Shown here: one piece after another, positions 1-5,051 of the stretch
Numbering within the stretch: the stretch's first letter is position 1
Layout: each line of letters opens with the position of its first letter
Assembly: GCA_023247135.1 (NCBI GenBank)
Contig: JAHFHB010000139.1
Span: forward strand, 1-5,655
DNA: 5,655 bases
Source: Candidatus Omnitrophota bacterium
GTDB lineage: Bacteria; Omnitrophota; Omnitrophia; Omnitrophales; Aquincolibacteriaceae
Direction of reading: 5' to 3'
Notes under the pieces: generated by a model
What the model saw: the letters and a program-made list of their open reading frames with translations, nothing else
Told to the model about the DNA's origin: nothing
The model's database searches: none
Program-made: the position numbers and the translations under genes

Positions 1-407
1 TTCCCATCGTGTACGCGGCGCTGCAATGGAGCGCGGACCTGACGCTGACCACCGCGGTTTGGGCGGGCATTTTCCGCGAGTTGGCGAGCGCCGCGCCCGC
101 GGGGGTTGAACTTAGCTCGGTTCTATTGGGCGCTTTCCTGCTGGCGCTGATGATCCGCAAGATGGAGCACAGCCCGCTTTTTTTTAGAATGGCGATCACT
201 TTTTTGTTTGTGGGCGCAGTGCGGCTGATCCATTTGATTTACTGCCTTTTTCTCGGCAGCCCGGCCCTGCCGGGTGCGCAGCTGTTCGCTGAAACGGCCG
301 GGTGCGCGCTTTATTCCGCTGTGTTGTGTCCTGTTTTTTTTGTCGCCATGGCGCTGTGGTTTAAAGACAGGCAGATGCTGCGTCAGCTGGAGCTGTTTAA
401 CCGATGA
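1..407 (+). CDS. mreD: Rod shape-determining protein MreD-like, 5' end missing
   Basis: The reading frame is open from the left edge (first full codon at 3) to a TGA at 405-407, giving about 134 C-terminal residues. MreD proteins are usually about 160 residues, so perhaps 30 N-terminal residues lie outside the window; the GTG at 9 is probably internal. The protein is very hydrophobic, with at least three membrane segments visible: around LSSVLLGAFLLALMI, RMAITFLFVGAVRLIHLIY and SAVLCPVFFVAMALWF. It ends in a short charged tail (FKDRQMLRQLELFNR). There is no catalytic motif, as expected for MreD, an inner-membrane elongasome protein that works with MreC and MreB. The assignment rests on topology, length and position directly before mrdA-rodA, the classic mreBCD-mrdA-rodA order. 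Its stop overlaps the mrdA start by 4 bp (ATGA). Sequence similarity within MreD is weak, so some other small membrane protein cannot be fully excluded. Confidence 0.75.
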   Translation, partial: PIVYAALQWSADLTLTTAVWAGIFRELASAAPAGVELSSVLLGAFLLALMIRKMEHSPLFFRMAITFLFVGAVRLIHLIYCLFLGSPALPGAQLFAETAGCALYSAVLCPVFFVAMALWFKDRQMLRQLELFNR

Positions 408-2128
408 TGAGACTGCGCATAATCCGGGGGGTTGTTTTTGGAGGACTGGCTGTTCTCGGACTCGGCCTTTTTAGAGTCCAGGTTTTGCAGGGGCCGATGT
501 ACCGGGCCATGGGAGAACAGAACCGCATTCGTCTGATCCCGATGGAAGCTTTTCGCGGCAAAGTGGTGGATCGCGCCAAGCGGCTTCTGGCGACGAACCG
601 CGTTTCTTACGATGTGGTGGCAACGCCTGAAGACGTGACGCCGCCTGTGTTTCCTCTGCTGGCGCGCCTGCTGGAAATTTCAGAATCCGAAATCCGTAAG
701 CGCATGAGCGCGCCGCGCGAATATCCGTTTGCTCCGGCGCTGATCAAGCCGGATATTCCGCGTGAAAAAGTTTTTAATCTCGAAGAAATGAAACCGGATC
801 TTCCCGGCGTTTCGATCCAGATTTCAGGCATCCGCTACTATCCCTATCACACCACCGCCTCGCATCTCATTGGCTACATCGGGAAGATCAGCGAGCGGGA
901 GTACGCGGCACTTCCCCGCGACCGTTACGGCATGAATTCTTTGCTGGGGCGTTTGGGGATCGAAAAAATCTACGATGATTCCCTGCGCGGCTGGCGCGGA
1001 GGGCGGCAGATCGAAGTGGATGCGCAGGGAAATTTTGTGCGTGTGCTTTCAGAAAAAAAAGCCCAGCCGGGGAGCGATTTGACGCTGACGCTGGATCTTG
1101 ATTTTCAACAGAAAATCGAACAGATGCTTGTGGATAAACGAGCCTCCGTCGTGGTTTTGGATCTCGATTCCGAGGGCCTGCTTGCATTGGCAAGCTCGCC
1201 GGCTTTTGATCCCAACATCTTTGTGGCTCCGGGGCATAGCCAGGAGCGTCTGGACATTCTTCGCGATAAATCGTCGCCCATGCTGGACCGGGGAACGGGT
1301 TCAGCCTATCCGCCGGGATCCATTTTTAAACTCGTGACGGCCATGGCTGCGCTTGAAAGGGGGAAGATCACTCCCGAAACACGGCTTTTTTGTCCCGGCT
1401 ACTACAAGCTCGGGAAACGGGTTTTCCACTGCTGGGATGCCGATGGGCATGGCTCTTTAAATCTTTATGAGGCTATCGAGCGCTCCTGCAATGCGTATTT
1501 TTATCAGCTGGGGGCCCGCCTGGCACCTGAGGATATTGCCTACTACGCCCGTCAGTTCGGACTGGGCGACGTCATGCGTTTGGAAGTCACCGACATGACG
1601 CCGGGGCTGGTTCCTGATAGAGTTTGGAAGGAGAAACACGCCCATGAAGCCTGGTATGCCGGCGATACGCTCAGCTTTGCAATCGGGCAAAGTTACCTGC
1701 TGACTTCGCCGATCCAGATTTTGCGGCTCTCAGCGATTATTGCTAAGAACGGCCAGGTTGTGGAGCCGCGGCTCGTGCTGCCGGATGCAGACTCCGAGGA
1801 ATCCCGGCCGGAGAAGAAGCGGGTGGCTGTGAGCGAAGCCAATATCAAGGTCATTCAAAAAGCCATGCTCAATGTGGTGCAGTCCAATAAAGGCACGGGA
1901 CAGTTTGCGCGCGTCAATTTTGATAAAATGGCGGCCAAAACCGGAACGGCGCAGGCGCCGCCGCTTCAAGCGCACAGCTGGATGACCGGATTTTTTCCCT
2001 ACGATAAACCCAGAATTGCTTTTGTGGTTTTTGTGGAACACGGCGGACCCGGTGGAATTACCGCCGCCAAAATTGTCAACGACACGATCAAACTGTGGAA
2101 CTCCATTTATGGCACGGGCGTGGCATAG
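404..2128 (+). CDS. mrdA: Penicillin-binding protein 2, peptidoglycan DD-transpeptidase of the elongasome
   Basis: This 574-residue class B PBP crosslinks peptidoglycan during side-wall elongation and partners with RodA. An N-terminal signal anchor (about residues 6-23) is followed by the pedestal domain with the typical R51-G52...D56-R57...L62-A63 motif, then YPYHTTASHLIGYIG and GIEKIYDDSLRG segments that are characteristic of PBP2. The transpeptidase domain has all three penicillin-binding motifs: S306-I-F-K309 (nucleophile S306), S361-C-N363 and K512-T-G514 followed by TAQ. A Cys/His cluster before the second motif (C330, H342, C343, H349) resembles the region where some PBP2 proteins bind zinc; metal binding here is inference. 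It is somewhat shorter than E. coli PBP2 (633 residues) but looks complete. ATG 404 was chosen because it overlaps the mreD stop; ATG 407 is adjacent and possible. A GGAG lies at 389-392. Its 3' end overlaps rodA by 20 bp. Confidence 0.96.
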   Translation: MMRLRIIRGVVFGGLAVLGLGLFRVQVLQGPMYRAMGEQNRIRLIPMEAFRGKVVDRAKRLLATNRVSYDVVATPEDVTPPVFPLLARLLEISESEIRKRMSAPREYPFAPALIKPDIPREKVFNLEEMKPDLPGVSIQISGIRYYPYHTTASHLIGYIGKISEREYAALPRDRYGMNSLLGRLGIEKIYDDSLRGWRGGRQIEVDAQGNFVRVLSEKKAQPGSDLTLTLDLDFQQKIEQMLVDKRASVVVLDLDSEGLLALASSPAFDPNIFVAPGHSQERLDILRDKSSPMLDRGTGSAYPPGSIFKLVTAMAALERGKITPETRLFCPGYYKLGKRVFHCWDADGHGSLNLYEAIERSCNAYFYQLGARLAPEDIAYYARQFGLGDVMRLEVTDMTPGLVPDRVWKEKHAHEAWYAGDTLSFAIGQSYLLTSPIQILRLSAIIAKNGQVVEPRLVLPDADSEESRPEKKRVAVSEANIKVIQKAMLNVVQSNKGTGQFARVNFDKMAAKTGTAQAPPLQAHSWMTGFFPYDKPRIAFVVFVEHGGPGGITAAKIVNDTIKLWNSIYGTGVA

Positions 2129-3191
2129 AGACACTTATTGGCCTTTCGTGATTTCATTCGCAGGGCTGCTTGGCCTGGGGCTTCTTTTTGTCTTCAGCGC
2201 TTCCCACTATGATCCGGCGCATTACGAAATGCGCCAGATTTTTTGGGTGGCGGTGGCGCTGTTCTTTTTTGCGGCCGGTTTTTTACTTGGGTACCGGACT
2301 TTCCTTGGATTCTCACGCCTTTTCTACGCGGCCATTATCCTCATGCTGCTCTACGTGCTTGCGGTGTCTAAGGCGCGCCTCGGCGCCCAGCGCTGGATAG
2401 AAATTGGCCCCTTGGCGCTTCAGCCTTCGGAGTTTGCCAAACTGGCGGTACTGCTTTTTCTAACGGACTACCTGGGCGGCCGCCCTATTTTTGAAAAAGA
2501 ACACTCAACGCTTTTGGGCGCGGTCATGCTCACCGGCATTCCCATGCTATTGATTTTGAAACAGCCCGATTTGGGCACGGCGCTTGTGCTGGTTTCGATG
2601 GCAATCGCGATGCTTTTTTATTGGGGGCTGAAATACCGCTATTTTATTTTCAGCATCCTTGGATTTTGTCTGACCGCGCCGCTCATTTGGGCGGGACTTA
2701 AAGATTACCAAAGGAACCGAATCATGGTTTTTTTGAATCCCGAACGGGATCCGCTTGGAGCCGGTTACACCGCCGTGCAATCCAAGATTGCGATCGGGTC
2801 CGGGGGTTTGCTGGGCAAGGGATTCCTGCATGGGACGCAGACCCAGCTTAAATTTGTTCCGGAGCATCACACGGATTTTATTTTCTGCGTCTTCGGTGAA
2901 GAAATGGGATTTGCGGGGGCCGCGGTGCTGCTGCTTTGCTACGGAGTCCTTTTTTATTCCATTCTCCGGATTCTGGAGCACACGACGGATGTGAAAGCCC
3001 GGCTGCTGGCGGTGGGCCTTCTGGCGATGTTATTTTCGCAGGTGTTCATCAATATTGGCATGAGTTTTGGCTTGATGCCGATCACAGGAATTACGCTGCC
3101 TCTTTTTAGCTATGGGGGTTCTTCCCTGGTTTCCACGGCGCTGGGATTGGGCATGGTTCTCAGCATCCATAAAGAGCGTTCCATTTTTTAG
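2109..3191 (+). CDS. rodA: RodA, SEDS-family peptidoglycan glycosyltransferase
   Basis: A 360-residue polytopic membrane protein that polymerises lipid II into glycan strands for cell elongation, working with PBP2 encoded just upstream. About ten hydrophobic segments are visible. Family signatures appear in order: G-A-Q-R-W-I followed by LQPSEFAKL, then KQPDLGTALV, then PEHHTDFIF with EEMGFAG, and near the C-terminus PITGITLPLFSYGGSS. The aspartate in the HHTD motif is residue 256 and corresponds to the essential extracellular-loop aspartate known in RodA (D262 in E. coli). The frame stays open upstream to 2016, but that part lies within mrdA. ATG 2109 gives the expected N-terminus (MARAWHRD, then the first membrane helix) and a 20-bp overlap with mrdA, indicating coupled translation; only a weak TGGAA precedes it. 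A 28-bp palindrome begins 19 nt after the stop and may help end or stabilise the transcript. Confidence 0.96.
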   Translation: MARAWHRDTYWPFVISFAGLLGLGLLFVFSASHYDPAHYEMRQIFWVAVALFFFAAGFLLGYRTFLGFSRLFYAAIILMLLYVLAVSKARLGAQRWIEIGPLALQPSEFAKLAVLLFLTDYLGGRPIFEKEHSTLLGAVMLTGIPMLLILKQPDLGTALVLVSMAIAMLFYWGLKYRYFIFSILGFCLTAPLIWAGLKDYQRNRIMVFLNPERDPLGAGYTAVQSKIAIGSGGLLGKGFLHGTQTQLKFVPEHHTDFIFCVFGEEMGFAGAAVLLLCYGVLFYSILRILEHTTDVKARLLAVGLLAMLFSQVFINIGMSFGLMPITGITLPLFSYGGSSLVSTALGLGMVLSIHKERSIF

Positions 3192-3203
3192 CAGCTATTG
3201 CAT

Positions 3204-3240
3204 GGGCCCGTAGGGAACAGGCATGCCTGTTCCCTACCAG
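3204..3240. repeat. 37-bp palindromic repeat, copy A
   Basis: This unit is identical to 3390-3426. Its core, 3210-3237, is a perfect 28-bp palindrome: GTAGGGAACAGGCA followed directly by its reverse complement. It starts 13 nt past the rodA stop. In RNA it would form a stem of about 12 bp with a tiny loop, so it could protect the 3' end of the mre/mrd transcript or weakly terminate it. No U-tract follows, so a standard intrinsic terminator is not claimed. Two exact copies within 190 bp suggest a dispersed genomic repeat. Confidence 0.9.
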
Positions 3241-3276
3241 AAGCGGTTGCATAAGTCGACATAACACCTTTATGCG

Positions 3277-3378
3277 TCATTGCGAGGAAGATGCGCGAAG
3301 CGCAGCGGACGAAGCAATCTCGGTCCCATGAGATTGCCGCGTCGTCCCTACGGGACCCTGCTCGCAGGTCGCAATGAC
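3277..3378. repeat. MITE-like element with 10-bp terminal inverted repeats
   Basis: The 102-bp segment starts with GTCATTGCGA (3277-3286) and ends with its exact reverse complement TCGCAATGAC (3369-3378). Inside are further inverted repeats: GCAATCTC (3314-3321) with GAGATTGC (3330-3337), GTCCC (3344-3348) with GGGAC (3352-3356), and CCTGC (3357-3361) with GCAGG (3364-3368). It has no coding capacity. Short non-autonomous repeats beginning with this GTCATTGCGAGG...GAAGCAATCTC pattern are, from general knowledge, scattered through intergenic regions of several uncultured and deltaproteobacterial genomes. No clear target-site duplication is visible. The transposase that would move it is not in the window. 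Confidence 0.8.
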
Positions 3379-3389
3379 AAGTGGGGTTG

Positions 3390-3426
3390 GGGCCCGTAGG
3401 GAACAGGCATGCCTGTTCCCTACCAG
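3390..3426. repeat. 37-bp palindromic repeat, copy B
   Basis: An exact second copy of the unit at 3204-3240, in the same orientation, with its 28-bp perfect palindrome at 3396-3423. It begins 11 bp after the right end of the MITE-like element, while copy A ends 36 bp before the left end, so the flanking distances are unequal. The bases beyond both ends of the 37-bp unit differ between the copies. Confidence 0.9.
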
Positions 3427-3522
3427 TCGTTAGCACTCACAAGATTAAAAGAGCTTGCGAGGGAAGCGGCGGTCGTGTAGTTTGAGGACTCAATTTTTCG
3501 CGCGGCTTAAATTTAAACTGCC

Positions 3523-3597
3523 CGGGGCGTGGCTCAGCCCGGCTAGAGCGCCTGCTTTGGGAGCAGGATGCCGCAGGTTCAAATCCTGCCGCCCCGA
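3523..3597 (+). tRNA. tRNA-Pro (anticodon UGG)
   Basis: The 75-nt sequence folds into a complete cloverleaf. The acceptor stem is CGGGGCG (3523-3529) with CGCCCCG (3590-3596) and discriminator A3597. The D stem is GCTC (3532-3535) with GAGC (3546-3549). The anticodon stem is CCTGC (3551-3555) with GCAGG (3563-3567), enclosing the loop TTTGGGA. The T stem is GCAGG (3573-3577) with CCTGC (3585-3589), enclosing TTCAAAT. Anticodon TGG at 3558-3560 reads proline codons, with U34 able to wobble and G37 as expected for this isoacceptor. CCA is not encoded (GCA follows), so it must be added after transcription. The 3' end is repeated at 3715-3739. Confidence 0.97.
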
Positions 3598-3605
3598 GCA
3601 GTTTA
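3581..3605 (+). repeat. 25-bp direct repeat, left copy (tRNA 3' end, att-like)
   Basis: This stretch covers the end of the T loop, the 3' strand of the T stem, the acceptor 3' strand, the discriminator base and eight flanking bases. It is identical to 3715-3739; the bases outside both ends differ (C/A on the left, G/A on the right). Duplication of a tRNA 3' end is the usual mark left by tyrosine-recombinase integration, though no integrase gene lies in between. Confidence 0.9.
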
Positions 3606-3714
3606 GAGATCGGTAGGATTTGAAGGGAGCTTTTTGCATGAAACGTGACCCAATGTCACGTTTCAAAAAGCGGGGGGCTACCCTGAAGCGAGACGAAGTC
3701 CGCTGAGGGGAGCA
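3606..3714. mobile_element. 109-bp hairpin-rich insertion downstream of tRNA-Pro
   Basis: The segment lies between the two 25-bp tRNA-end repeats and has no usable reading frame. It holds three structures. First, 3612-3624 is an inverted near-copy (12 of 13 bases, the difference allowing a G-U pair) of the tRNA T-arm at 3578-3590. Second, a large hairpin has GAAACGTGAC (3640-3649) pairing with GTCACGTTTC (3655-3664) and an outer stem GCTTTTT (3629-3635) with AAAAAGC (3665-3671). Third, an imperfect hairpin lies at 3681-3709 (CCCT/AGGG, AGCG/CGCT, GAC/GTC around GAA). Read as an insertion, removing 134 bp restores one plain tRNA 3' end. Alternatives are a tRNA-tail duplication with later rearrangement, or a small structured RNA. 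Calling it mobile is an inference from the flanking repeats. Confidence 0.5.
3629..3671 (+). repeat. Strong two-part hairpin inside the insertion
   Basis: A perfect 10-bp stem (3640-3649 with 3655-3664, loop CCAAT) is capped below by a 7-bp stem (3629-3635 with 3665-3671), with a four-base bulge GCAT at 3636-3639. On the + strand the fold is followed by GC-rich sequence, not a U-tract, so it is not a convincing terminator for the tRNA, although it could act as a processing or stability element. Confidence 0.75.
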
Positions 3715-3739
3715 AAATCCTGCCGCCCCGAGCAGTTTA
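3715..3739 (+). repeat. 25-bp direct repeat, right copy (orphan tRNA 3' end)
   Basis: An exact copy of 3581-3605, without the rest of a tRNA. Its downstream flank extends the complementarity to the tRNA's 5' flank from 8 to 10 bp (3732-3741 with 3512-3521), which suggests that this distal copy keeps the original downstream neighbour of the tRNA and that the sequence between the copies was added later. Confidence 0.85.
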
Positions 3740-3793
3740 AAATAATTATAAATGTATTTAAGTAATTGATAATATTAACGATGGAGAATAAAA

Positions 3794-3961
3794 ATGAGCA
3801 TGCCTGGACCGCTTGAAATTGTCGTGATTTTGATGGTTGTATTGCTGCTTTTTGGCGCAAAGAGACTCCCTGAAATTGGCCGTTCACTCGGCGAGGGGAT
3901 CCGTGAGTTTAAAAAAGCCATCAAGGATGGCAGCGACGATAAGTCTCCTCCGAAATCATAG
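3794..3961 (+). CDS. tatA: Sec-independent (twin-arginine) translocase subunit TatA/E
   Basis: A 55-residue protein with typical TatA architecture. The short N-terminus MSMPGPLE is followed by one membrane helix (about residues 7-20), the hinge F20-G21, then the amphipathic helix KRLPEIGRSLGEGIREFKKA (23-42) and a short charged, serine/proline tail. TatA oligomers form the conduit or membrane-weakening patch through which folded proteins with RR signal peptides cross the inner membrane, together with TatC (not in this window). ATG 3794 was chosen because GGAG (3783-3786) sits 7 nt upstream; ATG 3800 would be 13 nt away. The tail is short compared with many TatA proteins, but several lineages have forms of this size. 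TatB is less likely because of the brief C-terminus. The leader at 3740-3793 is very AT-rich and may carry a promoter (GATAAT at 3768-3773), but no good -35 is seen. Confidence 0.93.
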   Translation: MSMPGPLEIVVILMVVLLLFGAKRLPEIGRSLGEGIREFKKAIKDGSDDKSPPKS

Positions 3962-4074
3962 TTTCTTTCGCCTTTTTTCAGGATCAGACGTTTCATCACG
4001 AAGGGCTTTTCGCCCTGCCCGGCCTGTCGTTTTGCATGAATTCCCGCCTTCGGAACTTGCTTCAAATAAAGAGC

Positions 4075-4101
4075 TTAAGTCACTTTAGCCCCTAGCCGTA
4101 A
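4075..4101 (+). promoter_or_regulatory. Possible sigma-28-like promoter before the ATPase gene
   Basis: TTAAG (4075-4079) and GCCGTAA (4095-4101) are 15 nt apart. This resembles the flagellar/motility sigma-28 layout known from Pseudomonas (TCAAG, N15, GCCGATA): four of five bases match in the first box and five of seven in the second, with exact spacing. It would leave a leader of about 70 nt before ATG 4179. With one site and two imperfect boxes, a chance match is quite possible. Confidence 0.3.
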
Positions 4102-4178
4102 TATTCAGACAAGAGATGCCGGAGTCTTAGGTTTCTTGGTGCGGTGCCTGAAGTGTTTTTTGCAACAACGGGTGAATC

Positions 4179-5051
4179 ATGAGCTATTACAAAATTCTCG
4201 GGTTTGAGCGAGAAGCGTTTTCCACCAGTCCCGATCCTGATTTTCTCTACCTCACGCAGGAACATGAGCAGGCCCTCACCAATTTATTGATCGAACTGCG
4301 TTTGCAGCGCGGGCTTTCGGTGGTGCTGGGGGATATCGGAACGGGTAAAACAACGCTGTCACGCAAGCTCATTCGCTGCCTCAAAGACCGCGGCGATTTT
4401 ATCATTCACCTTGTGCTGGATCCCTGTTTTGAGAATGAATACTTTTTTCTTTCCAGCCTCGTGCGTAACTTTAACGTGAATCTTGAGCAGTATTGCCACT
4501 CGCCGTTCTACGACGGGCGGCCGGCGATCATTGATCTCAAGGAAGCGATGGAGAAATTTCTTTATCAAAAGTCCATTGTTGAAAACCGGACGGTTGTTTT
4601 GATCATTGACGAGGCGCAAAAATTAACGGAAGCCTCCATGGAAATGCTGCGGCTTTTGCTGAATTACGAAACCAATCAGAACAAGCTTCTGCAGTTGGTG
4701 CTGCTCGGTCAAATGGAGCTGCATACCAAGATCGTGCACATGCCCAATTTCATGGACCGCGTCAGCTTTAAGTTCGCGCTGAATCCGCTGAGCCTGAAGG
4801 AAACGCATGAGATGATTCAATACCGCATGAAACAGGCTGGTTATGAGGCAAATTCCAAACTCTTTTTGGACCAGGCCGTGCGCCTGATCCATGAGACTTC
4901 GAAAGGCTATCCGAGAAAAGTAATGTCACTATGCCACCGTGCCCTCAAACACCTGGTGATGAAACGCAAGTGGGCGGTGGATGAGGGCGTCGTCCGCGAA
5001 ATTGTTAATGAGGATGTGACTGCGGGATGGCTGACTCCGATGCTTCACTGA
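4179..5051 (+). CDS. ExeA/GspA-type AAA+ ATPase, type II secretion-associated
   Basis: A 290-residue AAA+ ATPase. The N-terminus (YYKILGFEREAF...PDPDFLYLTQEHEQAL) is the opening typical of the ExeA/GspA family. Walker A is G51-D-I-G-T-G-K57-T58, Walker B is VVLIID144-E145, a sensor-1-like Q178 follows LVLLG, an arginine-finger candidate is R194 (FMDRV), and sensor 2 is G243-Y-P-R246. In Aeromonas, ExeA is an inner-membrane ATPase of over 500 residues that works with ExeB to place the secretin through peptidoglycan, using a membrane helix and a peptidoglycan-binding domain. Both are absent here: the protein stops after the ATPase lid and has no clear membrane segment, so it is probably cytoplasmic or tethered by a partner. 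Related transposition ATPases (TniB/IstB-like) are less likely given the N-terminus and the next gene. ATG 4179 follows GGGTGA (4170-4175). The 3' end overlaps the next gene by 25 bp. Confidence 0.88.
   Translation: MSYYKILGFEREAFSTSPDPDFLYLTQEHEQALTNLLIELRLQRGLSVVLGDIGTGKTTLSRKLIRCLKDRGDFIIHLVLDPCFENEYFFLSSLVRNFNVNLEQYCHSPFYDGRPAIIDLKEAMEKFLYQKSIVENRTVVLIIDEAQKLTEASMEMLRLLLNYETNQNKLLQLVLLGQMELHTKIVHMPNFMDRVSFKFALNPLSLKETHEMIQYRMKQAGYEANSKLFLDQAVRLIHETSKGYPRKVMSLCHRALKHLVMKRKWAVDEGVVREIVNEDVTAGWLTPMLH

Larger units (their letters stand above)
3192..3522. other. Gene-free spacer between rodA and tRNA-Pro
   Basis: These 331 bases hold no credible gene. Most of the left two thirds consists of repeats: two 37-bp palindromic units around a MITE-like inverted-repeat element, listed separately. 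Bases 3427-3522 show no repeat and no coding signal. They should contain the tRNA promoter, but only a poor candidate can be seen (TTGAGG at 3482-3487, TTAAAT at 3507-3512, spacing 19). Confidence 0.7.
3514..3605 (+). repeat. 8-bp inverted repeat extending the tRNA acceptor stem
   Basis: TAAACTGC (3514-3521), just before the tRNA, is the exact reverse complement of GCAGTTTA (3598-3605), just after it. In the precursor RNA these flanks would stack on the 7-bp acceptor stem, separated by one C-A mismatch (3522 and 3597). The left arm also pairs, over 10 bp (3512-3521), with the second copy of the flank at 3732-3741. Such a lengthened stem may guide precursor processing; that role is inferred. 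Confidence 0.75.

Noticed and set aside
178..185. Run of eight T inside the MreD-like gene (another at about 334-341), as a terminator or programmed slippage site
   Set aside because: No hairpin precedes either run, and the frame continues through both with sensible membrane-protein sequence, so neither termination nor frameshifting is needed.
3277..3378. CRISPR array suggested by repeats around 3204-3426
   Set aside because: Only two copies of one unit are present, with a structured inverted-repeat element between them and not spacers; no cas genes nearby.
3188..3436. Minus-strand reading frame with a repeated REQACLFPTGP peptide
   Set aside because: It is produced entirely by the two 37-bp palindromic repeats and the MITE-like element; no Shine-Dalgarno site and no protein-like composition.
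3482..3512. tRNA-Pro promoter TTGAGG / TTAAAT
   Set aside because: The 19-bp spacing and weak -10 match make it no better than chance, although a promoter must lie nearby.
4002..4016. Hairpin AGGGC/GCCCT as terminator of tatA
   Set aside because: The stem is only 5 bp and no T-tract follows. The T6 run at 3973-3978 has no hairpin before it.
3775..4065. Minus-strand frame of 96 codons opposite tatA
   Set aside because: It is a shadow of tatA, whose family motifs, length and Shine-Dalgarno site are clear on the + strand.
3837..4088. Plus-strand frame of 83 codons overlapping tatA
   Set aside because: Out of frame with tatA, no ribosome binding site, and low-complexity content with no recognisable domain.
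4140..4164. Sigma-54 promoter suggested by GGTGC...TTGCA before the ATPase gene
   Set aside because: The GG and GC elements are not at the required 10-bp spacing.
4080..4178. Riboswitch, such as a cyclic di-GMP (GEMM) type, in the leader of the ATPase gene
   Set aside because: The conserved core bases and paired stems of known classes could not be found by eye.
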